Shown here in pieces: positions 37,113 through 45,083 of a stretch of 64,000 nucleotides of DNA. Every line of letters starts with the position of its first letter. Position 1 is the stretch's first letter. A model generated the notes under the pieces. It had not been told where the DNA came from. It saw nothing but the letters and a program-made list of their open reading frames with translations, and did not search any database. Made by a program: the position numbers and the translations under genes. The DNA comes from an uncultured bacterium. Its GTDB lineage: Bacteria > Bacillota_I > Bacilli_A > RFN20 > CAG-826. The stretch covers positions 1-64,000 of the forward strand of contig CASFZN010000009.1 of the NCBI GenBank assembly GCA_949299195.1, in the 5' to 3' direction.

Positions 37113-37553
37113 ATATAATTTCCCTATTTTATTAACCTTATTCAGATATTTATCAATTAGAAATACTTAATTTTTAATAAAAAGTTAGTAAATAATTAAG
37201 TTTTTGGGGTTTAAAAAAATCATAGAAAAAATCCTTATTTTTAGTATTTCTTTAATTGATAATAAAATATGTGAATAAAGGTAAATAAATTTTATAAGAT
37301 TAAATCTAAGTTTGCCATCTACTATTTATATATAAGGATATAATAGGTGACATCTGCCATACCTTTACTGGAGTTAGCTATATCTATCTACCACTTCTTT
37401 ACTAATAAACTCCTAGAAAACTACTAGTTAATTACTTGATAATCACATTTATGTATTACAAATTTGATATTTATCGAAAATATTAGTTTTCACGTGGAAA
37501 GTTTTTTATGTACTAGTAGTTTTTCAGTTATTTTAAATAATTATTATAAAGAA
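37113..37553. other. Gene-free island segment
   Basis: This stretch upstream of the integrase holds no ORF that I can support. It contains AT-rich sequence and a TTTTCACGTGGAAAG motif at about 37487. That motif resembles the palindrome of the terminator at 37554-37577 but is less perfect. Confidence 0.5.
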
Positions 37554-37577
37554 AAAAGTTTCCACATGGAAACTTTT
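37554..37577 (-). terminator. Terminator downstream of the surface-protein remnant
   Basis: AAAAGTTTCC and GGAAACTTTT form a perfect 10-bp stem with a 4-nt loop. On the minus strand it continues with six T. It lies about 130 nt after the end of the remnant at 37706. Confidence 0.7.
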
Positions 37578-37705
37578 GTAATAGTAAATTTATCTGGATT
37601 GTGTTAGAAAATTTTTAAATAACAAATGTCAAAGTCGTTCTTTTTCCCAATTCAATTATTTCAATTAAAATCTTATAAGAAAAAGATAATGAATAATAAG
37701 AATAT

Positions 37706-38259
37706 TCAATATTTGAATTTTTCCCCCCAACATTCATTTATAGAAGAATCAACTGTATATGTTTTATCGTTAACTCTAAATTCTTCTGCATAGAAATTGT
37801 CGAATCCAAAATAATAATCTGCAAACTCTTTTTTTCCAAACCGCGACTAATATATCCTCCTATTCCAAACGCGTTGCTTATTAAACTCCCTCCTCCGGTA
37901 TAGATTTCCCTTAGAGGTAAATCACAATCCGGTCCACATAAAATAAGCTTATATCCCTTTGCGCTTTCATTAATTTCAACATCTAAAGTAAATGTTTGTG
38001 TTGTCGAACCTTCATTAGGTTTAATAAGAAAATCCGTTAAAACATAAACATTCTTATAAACTTTCATTAGTTCTTTTATCTCTCCGAAAGTTTTATCATA
38101 AGTGGCAATCTTTGTGGTTGAATTGCTAGAAGAGCTATTTAAAATTCCTAACAAAGAACCATCACAAGCATATAAATACAATTTATTTAAAGAATGTGAG
38201 AAATTGGAAATTTCAAGTTTTGAATCATTTATTTCTGTTGAACCGTCCTTATTAATCAC
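37706..38259 (-). pseudogene. Frameshifted, 5'-truncated surface-protein fragment
   Basis: An ORF of 173 codons from GTG 38259 has Ser/Asn/Thr-rich strands (SSSSNSTTKIATYD, TTQTFTLDVEINESAKG) like an extracellular Ig-like or adhesin domain. It has no signal peptide. At a run of seven A (around 37828-37834) the frame breaks. The other frame continues sensibly after EKK as EFADYYFGFDNFYAEEF and ends at 37706 with EKFKY. So the apparent C-terminus to 37738 is a frameshift product. The upstream frame stays open for several codons without a ribosome site, which fits a truncated gene. Codon use is less AT-biased than in its neighbours. Confidence 0.65.
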
Positions 38260-38334
38260 TTTTATTATATAAATGAGTTAAAAAAATCAATATATTAATA
38301 AATATAGATTTTATCTATATTTTTTAACTATATT

Positions 38335-39649
38335 TTATAAAAAACTTATAAAATATATTGGTAAATAAGTAATATTATCTTTAGTTTTAACCTCTCTATT
38401 ATTTGAAAATACATATCCTTCTTTTATAAGTTTCTTATTTTGTTCAATTAGTTTAGATAATGCCCTAAAATTATTGATATCTTTACCAGATTTAATTTCT
38501 AAAGGAATAACCGATAAACTGCCATAATCATCGATTAAAAAATCAACTTCTCCAACCTTTTGCGGTAATAATAATAAAATTTATGGTTATGAGCAATTAA
38601 TTCTTGAGCAACAACGGTTTCATAAATCGCCTTAAATTAATTCAGCTTTGATCATCTAAAACAGCATTTAAATTATTTTTATATAAAATATTAGTTAATT
38701 ACCCAACATCATTAAGATAAAGTTTAATTAAATTCTTATTAGTAGATTGTAAAAGAGGGAACTTTATATCACTTATAGCTCTAGAATCTAAAACTATTCC
38801 TGAAGATAATAAATAATCAAATGCATCAACATATTTAGAATATCTAACATCATCTAAATCTTCTATTTCTTTAAAGACTACTCTTTTTACCTTATTTTCA
38901 ATATTTGAAGGTATAAAATCATATAAAGCCTTTATCTTAAGCTTATTATTTTTATCATATTTAGAAACATCACTTTTATAGTAATTATAGGTAGCTTCAT
39001 GTATCTTTCTTACTTTATAAATATTATTTGTTTCTTTAAAAGTATTAACAGCATCAGGAAGACCTCCAATAAAAAGATAATATTTAAAGTATTTTAAGAT
39101 TTCTTTATGTAAAGATTCATTTAAAGATTTTTTATCTTTATATGAATCTTTCATTAAAGAAATAACATCTCTTCCTACATTATTTGCAAGTAAAAACTCT
39201 TCAAAATCTAAAGAATACATCTTTATTTTTTTAATACTTCCCATAGGAATGAGGGTAGTATCACTTAAAGCTAGTCCAAGTTCACTTCCACTACAAATAT
39301 ATTTATATTTATTATCTCTTCTTAATTAATTAAGAAGAGATAATAAATGAGGATATATTTGTATTTCATCAATAAAAAAAGGGGTATTATCTAAGGAATC
39401 TAATTTATCCCCATGAGTTAAAGATACTTGGATATAAAAATCTTTAATAGTTCCTACTTTTTCATATAACTTATCACCATTAAAATCATCTGCCATATTA
39501 AGTTCAATATAGTTACTATATCTTTTCTTTCCTAGTTCTCTAATAATAAAACTCTTACCGACTTGTCTAGCTCCATCAATACATAAGATCTTGTCATCAT
39601 TATTATCAAAATAATCGTTAATTATCGTAGAAATTTTTCTATATAACAT
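38335..39649 (-). pseudogene. Broken AAA ATPase of the DUF4143 family
   Basis: The combined frames give a 438-codon AAA_14/DUF4143 ATPase. Walker A is DGARQVGKSFII near the start, Walker B is FFIDEIQIYP, then SGSELG, GSIKKIKMYSLDFEEFL and YLFIGGLPDAV follow. The C-terminal DUF4143 part is VGEVDFLIDDYGSLSVIPLEIKSG in another frame. Lesions are an in-frame TAA near 39326 in a 42-bp palindrome, a TAA just after LYLNDVG (38699), a TGA near 38647, and frameshifts near 38640 and 38570. Such ATPases are common, often mobile genes of unknown role. An ATATTTTATAA inverted repeat at 38330-38356 closes it. Confidence 0.85.
39307..39348. repeat. 42-bp perfect palindrome inside the broken ATPase
   Basis: A 21-bp arm (39307-39327, starting ATTTATTATCTC) is followed immediately by its exact complement (39328-39348). 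The centre TTAATTAATTAA supplies the in-frame TAA that interrupts the gene. Such a long loopless inverted repeat would extrude as a cruciform or DNA hairpin. Confidence 0.85.
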
Positions 39650-39685
39650 AATTAAATACCTTCTTATTTAACTATGTTATAAAGC

Positions 39686-39810
39686 ACTATTTCCGCTTTT
39701 CCTAGAATTTTCTACCTCAAAATATACGCTTTTCCCATTTTTTAGACCCTCATTTTATACGCTTATTCCAACTTTTTTAAGACATATTTTATACGGTTAT
39801 TCCAAAAATT
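39686..39810. repeat. Four degenerate tandem repeats, period 33-34 bp
   Basis: Aligning on the CGCTTTT/CGCTTAT/CGGTTAT box gives copies at 39694, 39727, 39760 and 39794, that is periods of 33, 33 and 34. The best two copies share ATTTTATACG-TTATTCCAA. No ORF spans them. They lie between the ATPase remnant and pnuC and might be iteron-like sites, a decayed coding repeat or a protein-binding array. Confidence 0.6.
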
Positions 39811-39824
39811 AAAGATTTAATAAT

Positions 39825-39872
39825 TTAAATAAAATAAAATCCACTCACATCTATTTTTCTTACGAATGGATT
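39825..39872 (-). terminator. Terminator of pnuC
   Basis: On the minus strand AATCCATTC (39872-39864) pairs with GAGTGGATT (39846-39838), with one wobble and a 17-nt loop. A T-rich tail TTTATTTTATTT follows. It lies about 50 nt after the stop. Confidence 0.6.
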
Positions 39873-39923
39873 CTATATAAATATTATTTATTGCTTATTT
39901 AACTATTCTTTAATAGTTTTTAT

Positions 39924-40772
39924 TTAATCCTTCTTCTTTTTTCTATAAGTATTAATCCATTCGATTAAGGCGTAGGTATTTAATATGACATAAATGATAT
40001 TAATGATCATTAATAAAAGTCCTGCATTTCCACCCATAGATTGAGATTCACTATATTTAATACTCCATAACACTACGAGTACGATTGAATATAAATCCCA
40101 GAATATCCATTGTTCTAAGATACCTTTAGAGGTAAAATAAACACTTATTAAACATAAAGATGTTGCTAAAGCATTAATAAAAGGATAATCAGATTCAATT
40201 AATTTTAAGATATAGCCATACCCTGATGTAAATAAAGGGATAAGAATTATAATGATTATTAGTTCAATCTTATTCATTCTTTTGATATTAAAGGTAGAGG
40301 TTTTTTCTATTCTATTAGTTTTATTAAGATTATTACTTACTTCATTATTACCTTCTTTATTAACTACATCTTCTTCTTTTAGCTCTAACTCTTTATTCTT
40401 ATTATTTTTCTTTTTATCAATAATCCTGTCTTTAATATAAAAATTAAAGACAGTATATAAATACATTATTAGATTAATAACTAAATTTAATATTGCCTCT
40501 CCATATTGATGATAGATTAATGAAGATACTCCATACATAATGGAATATCCAATATAAAAGAAAAAAGCATACTTTTTTCTTTTTAAATTTAAACTAGCAC
40601 CAATTATTCCAAATAAAGCACTAAATAGTTCTATTAATGATAAATAGTTAAAACTATCACTCTCTTTATTAGAATCCACTATCGATAATATCCCTAACAC
40701 TAAAAGAGTAAGAATACTAACGAGTAAAAATATCCATTCATATACTTTAAAAATCTTAAAAAACTTCTTCAT
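39924..40772 (-). CDS. pnuC: PnuC-like nicotinamide riboside transporter
   Basis: A 282-aa membrane protein with about seven or eight segments. The first half has FSALFGIIGASLNLKRKKYAFFF and the second has ALATSLCLISVYFTSKG plus EQWIFWDLYSIV, the two matching repeats of the PnuC fold. A charged cytosolic linker of about 50 residues (KKKNNKNKELELKEED) lies between them, which is longer than usual. It takes up nicotinamide riboside or a related vitamin, feeding NAD synthesis and so the nadK product. Substrate within the Pnu family is not certain. It lies inside the accessory island but is intact. Confidence 0.85.
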   Translation of the reverse strand: MKKFFKIFKVYEWIFLLVSILTLLVLGILSIVDSNKESDSFNYLSLIELFSALFGIIGASLNLKRKKYAFFFYIGYSIMYGVSSLIYHQYGEAILNLVINLIMYLYTVFNFYIKDRIIDKKKNNKNKELELKEEDVVNKEGNNEVSNNLNKTNRIEKTSTFNIKRMNKIELIIIIILIPLFTSGYGYILKLIESDYPFINALATSLCLISVYFTSKGILEQWIFWDLYSIVLVVLWSIKYSESQSMGGNAGLLLMIINIIYVILNTYALIEWINTYRKKKKD

Positions 40773-40894
40773 AAAAACTTCCTATTCTTTAATATAAATA
40801 ATAATTAATAAATTAATATATTATTCCTTTATTTATTGGTGAGAAATATTATATCAAAAATGATTAATCGATTTAAATCCATTTAATTCTTCTT

Positions 40895-40997
40895 ATACAA
40901 AAAATCTTAATTTTTATATATTTTTGTATGGATTTATAATGAATTAATAAAAAATCTAAACAAAATAATACAAAACTGTAATTTTTTGTATTATAAT
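40895..40997 (+). promoter_or_regulatory. Paired inverted repeats and -10 box upstream of the first ATPase module
   Basis: Two inverted repeats share the half-site ATACAAAA/TTTTGTAT. The first is ATACAAAAA at 40895-40903 with TTTTTGTAT at 40921-40929. The second is AATACAAAA at 40967-40975 with TTTTGTATT at 40984-40992. The second overlaps a TATAAT box (40992-40997), so a bound repressor would block the promoter. An AGAGGT ribosome site precedes ATG 41034. Confidence 0.5.
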
Positions 40998-41033
40998 TTT
41001 AGTGGATATTAATTATATAAAGAGGTATTAATT

Positions 41034-42386
41034 ATGCTTAAATCAATTATTCATAGTTTAACTATTCATGGAGTTAAAAATATATCAAAACCTATAACTT
41101 TAACATTTACTAATAAATCGTTATCTACTGATAACGATTTTAGTGATTCAAATATTAAGGCGATATATGGAGCTAATGGAAGTGGGAAAAGTGGAATTAT
41201 AACTGCGTTATATATTTATAAAGATTTAATAACTAAATATAATTCTGGTCTTAATAATGAAAAGCTTTCTTCCTTAGCAAGTCAAATCATCAATAGGAAA
41301 TTAAAAGAAATGTCTATAGATATCATCTTTTCCTTTTATCAAAAAGATTACATCGTTACCTATAAACACTTCCTTAAAATAGGATTAACCCCACATTCAG
41401 ATTTAATAATTAAAAAGGAAGTGATTTCAATTTTAAATGGTTATCGAATTAACGATGAAAAATTTGATACTCTAATTGAAATTAATAACGGGAAAATAAT
41501 AGAAATTAATAACTCCTTAAATGATTTAAAAACAAAAGAATTAATTGTTGATATTAGCACTAATCTATTAGATAAAAATTCAATTGCTTCCATATATTTT
41601 AAAAATTTTAAAAATACTAAGTCATCTAAATCTATTAAAGGAAATAAGTTAGAACTTGCTCTTTTATTTATATCTACATTTGCCTTTAATTTAATAGTTG
41701 AACTTGAAAAAGAAGACAAACATAGCGAATTTTTAAGTTTTAATAATACAGACTTTTTAACTAATAAAGGTAGTAATTTGCCAAGTTTTAATGAGCTATC
41801 TTTTGACGTAATCGGAAGTAATATCGATATAATTGATGACTCAAATTTAAAAAAGTATAAAGAAAAAATCAAAAATTTAGAGAAATTCATAGAAATATTT
41901 AAACCGGAATTAAAAGAAATTAATCTCAAAATCAAAAAACAAGAAACGAAAAATTATTGTGAAAAGGTTTTTAATTATGGGGAATACGAAGTAAATGTTG
42001 AATATGAATCAACTGGTATTAAAAAGCTTGTTAGATTATTTGATGCAATAAGCGCTTCTATCAATGGATCAATTGTTTTCATCGACGAAATGGATTCAGG
42101 TATCCATGATATTTATTTTGCTAAAATGATTGAGTTCTTCTCTTTAAGCTGCAAAGGGCAATTAGTTTTTACAACTCATAACTTAGAACCTATAGAAATA
42201 CTTAAATACAAAAAACACTCGCTTGATTTTTTAAATCCTGATTCAAAAATATATTCACGGAAAAGAGAAGGAAATGTTTCTCCTAAAAATAAATATGTCT
42301 CTGGCTTAATGCCATATTCAAATTTTAATATTGAAGCATTTGATTTTATAATTCTTTTAAATGATGAAGGAGAATCAAAGAATTAA
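41034..42386 (+). CDS. ABC/AAA_15-type ATPase of a two-gene defence-like module
   Basis: A 450-aa SMC/RecF-like ATPase. Walker A is IYGANGSGKSGI near residue 48. After a helical middle part (about 120-300) comes a signature-like ESTGIKKL, Walker B SIVFIDEMDSGIHD near residue 347 and an H-loop TTHN near residue 380. This architecture is that of OLD-, AbiL- and RloA-type ATPases. The gene is followed at 24 nt by a RloB-like protein, the usual partner. By family analogy the ATPase senses phage or DNA damage and gates a nuclease; that role is inferred. Not a chromosomal SMC or RecF protein, since it is too short. Confidence 0.8.
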   Translation: MLKSIIHSLTIHGVKNISKPITLTFTNKSLSTDNDFSDSNIKAIYGANGSGKSGIITALYIYKDLITKYNSGLNNEKLSSLASQIINRKLKEMSIDIIFSFYQKDYIVTYKHFLKIGLTPHSDLIIKKEVISILNGYRINDEKFDTLIEINNGKIIEINNSLNDLKTKELIVDISTNLLDKNSIASIYFKNFKNTKSSKSIKGNKLELALLFISTFAFNLIVELEKEDKHSEFLSFNNTDFLTNKGSNLPSFNELSFDVIGSNIDIIDDSNLKKYKEKIKNLEKFIEIFKPELKEINLKIKKQETKNYCEKVFNYGEYEVNVEYESTGIKKLVRLFDAISASINGSIVFIDEMDSGIHDIYFAKMIEFFSLSCKGQLVFTTHNLEPIEILKYKKHSLDFLNPDSKIYSRKREGNVSPKNKYVSGLMPYSNFNIEAFDFIILLNDEGESKN

Positions 42387-42410
42387 GCAACTAAACCAAA
42401 AGAAAAATAA

Positions 42411-42932
42411 ATGATTCAATTAATTTTTGTAGTAAAAACCAATAAACGAATCCAAAGCGATAACGCTTATATTATTGCTCTTCTTCAACTCTTCTTCCCA
42501 AGCTATAAAAAGAAAAACATAACAATAAACTTTGCATATATGGATGGGAAAGGAAATCATGAAAAAGCTTCAACGAAAAATCAAATAAATGGATATATCT
42601 TAAATAATAAAAAAGGTAAAAACATTATTGTTTATATCTTCGATACCGATAATATTAGAAGCAACATTGACGATTTAAAAACATTTGAAAAAGAATGTAA
42701 TTACTGTAAACAAAACAGTTATCTTTTAATTTGGTTCAACCCAAACATCGAATCCATTTTATTAAAAAAGTCTGTTTCAAATAAAAATAAAAAATCTGAA
42801 GCTTTTAAATTTTTAAAAAACCCACCACTAATTGATAGAAATCTTATTAGTTCTTCAAATGATTCTTTTACTTCAATAGGAAAAAGTAATTTTTTAACAA
42901 TTCTTGAACCCTTATTTAAAAGACTTAAATAA
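42411..42932 (+). CDS. RloB-like protein, putative nuclease effector
   Basis: A 173-aa protein paired with the ATPase upstream. It has an N-terminal strand LIFVVKTNKRIQSD, an acidic FDTDN motif near residue 78 and WFNPNIESILL near residue 107. This matches the RloB pattern of a DxD followed by an NPxxE-type block, a TOPRIM-like metal site. RloB usually starts with a conserved Glu motif (VxEG); here it reads VVKTNKR, so one catalytic acid may be missing. RloB and AbiLii are the partners of RloA and AbiLi. Activity on DNA or tRNA is unknown. The 156 nt after it contain no clear terminator. Confidence 0.65.
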   Translation: MIQLIFVVKTNKRIQSDNAYIIALLQLFFPSYKKKNITINFAYMDGKGNHEKASTKNQINGYILNNKKGKNIIVYIFDTDNIRSNIDDLKTFEKECNYCKQNSYLLIWFNPNIESILLKKSVSNKNKKSEAFKFLKNPPLIDRNLISSSNDSFTSIGKSNFLTILEPLFKRLK

Positions 42933-43088
42933 AATCATATAAAAAATAACTACAAAAAAAGGGAATTATACTTTATTATTCTGCAAATAACTGTAAGAAT
43001 ATTTAAAAATGCATTAAAAAACAAATCAATTTTTAAAAGTTTAATAAACATGTATTAAATGCTTTTAAGAAATAGCATTCATAAAAAT

Positions 43089-43841
43089 TTACGCATAAAA
43101 ATTCATAAACCTTTTATCAATCTCGTGGTAATTGAAATATAAAAGGACTGTCGAATTAAGGGTATAAATTTTATTAGTTAATTCCATTTCTTTTATTTCT
43201 ATATCAATTAATAAATTAGTATCTAAGCCTTTATAAAGATTTTCTTTAATTAAATAAAGATATTTCATTAAATTAAAATAGCTAACAATTTTGAATTTTA
43301 AAGGATCATAAATATATTGATAAAATTGGTTGTTTCCCCACGAAAATGACCTTTCTTTAATATCAATTTTGTATCTATTCCCAATACCCTTATCAACCTT
43401 AAATTCTTTAAATATTTGATATCCGTCTATATCTAATGAAGTTATATCATAAAGCGATTCATACATAGGAAAATTAAATAATAACATTCCTTCATCAGTT
43501 TCATCATTAAATCTAGTTACTAAATATTTAACTTTATCGATTTCAAATTTTTGATAATGAGGTTCATAATCAAAAATTAGATATATTTCACTAAATGTAG
43601 AATCTATTTTTACATTTGCTTTTACATTTTTTAATTGTTCTTCTTTTAAAAGAATCGAGGTCAAACTTTTGCCTTCATTTTCTTTTATAACTAATAGATC
43701 ATAGAGTTCATAAATAGTAGTTTTATAGGAAATTATCATTACATTCTCTTCATTAACATCTATTCCTATTTGTTTTAAAAGATATTTATCTAAATGAGTC
43801 TTTTCTTTATCTCCTTCAACTACGAACAATATCTTTCTCAT
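43089..43841 (-). CDS. TOPRIM-like effector of the second defence-like module
   Basis: A 250-aa protein. The N-terminal ILFVVEGDKEKTHLDKYL has the Glu motif of TOPRIM domains. LIFDYEPH near residue 130 takes the place of the DxD motif, and NFPMYESLYD near residue 165 resembles the NPMxE motif found in proteins that partner AAA_15 ATPases. The C-terminal half is helical and unrecognised. I chose ATG 43841, with an AGGAG site 6 nt upstream, over an in-frame TTG at 43844. The gene overlaps the ATPase by 26 nt, so the two are tightly coupled. It is a likely nuclease-type effector. Confidence 0.65.
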   Translation of the reverse strand: MRKILFVVEGDKEKTHLDKYLLKQIGIDVNEENVMIISYKTTIYELYDLLVIKENEGKSLTSILLKEEQLKNVKANVKIDSTFSEIYLIFDYEPHYQKFEIDKVKYLVTRFNDETDEGMLLFNFPMYESLYDITSLDIDGYQIFKEFKVDKGIGNRYKIDIKERSFSWGNNQFYQYIYDPLKFKIVSYFNLMKYLYLIKENLYKGLDTNLLIDIEIKEMELTNKIYTLNSTVLLYFNYHEIDKRFMNFYA

Positions 43842-44940
43842 CAAATTCTCCTGCTTCCATTAATTTACGGTAATTGTGTCCTTCTCTTAAGATTTTATTT
43901 GTTGATTCACTTAAAGTCTTTAACTCATTATTTCTTAATATCATTACTGCATCTGGTCTAACAAAATTAGCTGCTAATAAAGAATTATCGTGAGTAGTTA
44001 AAACTGATTGAAAAGATGAATATTTATTTATCATATCAACTAAAGATGTTGCTAAATTAGTATGATAAAATGCATCAAATTCATCTATAAAAAGGAAGCT
44101 AATCCTATTAAATCCTGCTTTTAACCAGTAATAAAATAAGGTTAAAGAAATTGTTCCGGTTGATGCAATTTGGAAAAAAGGAACAGCAAAATTTTTCTTT
44201 TTTATTCCTAAAATTTTTCTTCCATCACTCCCACTAAAAGATGTAATTTCCTCATTTATTCCAGCTTTATTTAAAAATTCTTCAAAGTCTTTTTCTAAGT
44301 TATTAGAGATGATAAAAGTATCAATCTGTTCATTATTAAAGTTATTACTAATAAATTCATTAACTCTTAAAGAACGGAACCAAAGCATTCCGTTTACAAA
44401 GTTATAAATAAGTTTTATAGGATTATCATCGCTTATATTAAAGGTATTACTCATTGCAAACTTTAAAGCGCTTATATTTTCGCTTCTTAAAGTGAAATTT
44501 AAGTTTTTAAAATCTTCTATTTCGTTTTCGCACTGATTAGCTAAATAGTCATAATAAAATAAAGTTTTATTGTTTTTAATAATCTCTTCTTTTATTAATT
44601 TACGTTCAGAGTTTTTTTCATATCTATAAATTATTTCTTCATTATCAAATAAGAAGACATATTCAAAACTAGCATTTGCTTTAACAGAATCAAGGTTTAA
44701 ATAATAGTTATAGTTTTCTACATTCATAACCATATTATTTGATAAATGGAAAGTAATATCCATTAAGGCAAATCCTAAATTAGATTTTCCACTCGAATTA
44801 TCTCCATATATTAATAATTTATTTATTAATCCATTTTTAATTAATTCTTTATTGAAATCGTAATCCTTTACTTTAGAAAAATCTAAAGTAATAGGGTCTT
44901 TAAAAGATTTAAAGTTTGAGACTGTAAATTTCTTAATCAT
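43816..44940 (-). CDS. AAA_15-type ATPase of the second defence-like module
   Basis: A 374-aa ATPase. It starts IKKFTVSNFKSFKDPITLDF, the usual N-terminal strand of OLD/AbiL ATPases. Walker A is YGDNSSGKSNL near residue 46, STGTIS near residue 265 is the signature-like block, Walker B is FLFIDEFDAFYH near residue 288, and the H-loop is TTHDNSLLAAN. It ends in TGA inside the next gene. It is not closely similar to the ATPase at 41034, so the two modules are not recent duplicates. Function in phage defence is inferred from family and context. Confidence 0.82.
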   Translation of the reverse strand: MIKKFTVSNFKSFKDPITLDFSKVKDYDFNKELIKNGLINKLLIYGDNSSGKSNLGFALMDITFHLSNNMVMNVENYNYYLNLDSVKANASFEYVFLFDNEEIIYRYEKNSERKLIKEEIIKNNKTLFYYDYLANQCENEIEDFKNLNFTLRSENISALKFAMSNTFNISDDNPIKLIYNFVNGMLWFRSLRVNEFISNNFNNEQIDTFIISNNLEKDFEEFLNKAGINEEITSFSGSDGRKILGIKKKNFAVPFFQIASTGTISLTLFYYWLKAGFNRISFLFIDEFDAFYHTNLATSLVDMINKYSSFQSVLTTHDNSLLAANFVRPDAVMILRNNELKTLSESTNKILREGHNYRKLMEAGEFDEKDIVRS

Positions 44941-44966
44941 ATTCTTTTATTTCCTTTGGTAAATAT

Positions 44967-44995
44967 ATGATACGAAAATAATTTTACATTAGCAA
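44967..44995 (-). promoter_or_regulatory. Promoter of the second defence-like module
   Basis: On the minus strand TTGCTA (44995-44990), a 17-nt spacer and TATCAT (44972-44967) precede an AAAGGAAA ribosome site and the ATG at 44940. The -35 lies inside the first operator repeat. Confidence 0.65.
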
Positions 44996-45023
44996 TGTAA
45001 AATTTTTACATTAAGAATGTAAA
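44980..45023. promoter_or_regulatory. Tandem operator: two TTTACATT-N3-AATGTAAA inverted repeats
   Basis: The first repeat has 11-bp arms (44980-44990 and 44994-45004), and the second 8-bp arms (45005-45012 and 45016-45023). Both have the same core and a 3-nt spacer. Their centres are 22 bp apart, about two helical turns, so two dimers would bind the same face. The first covers the -35 of the ATPase-TOPRIM operon. No regulator gene is adjacent. Confidence 0.75.
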
Positions 45024-45083
45024 TCCTTTAAACCTATAGTAATTTTATTGATAAATGTTGATTATTATGTATCTTTTTTCCTA

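Noticed and set aside
37480-37580. parS or Noc-type site around TTTTCACGTGGAAAG and GTTTCCACATGGAAAC
   Set aside because: Only the CACGTG core fits parS; the arms do not match the TGTTTC consensus. The second copy works better as a terminator hairpin.
37738-38259. Intact 173-aa hypothetical gene
   Set aside because: The C-terminus after the A7 run changes composition, and the alternative frame gives a far better continuation, so it is treated as a frameshifted remnant.
39686-39810. CRISPR array
   Set aside because: The units are directly adjacent, degenerate and without unique spacers, and no cas gene is present.
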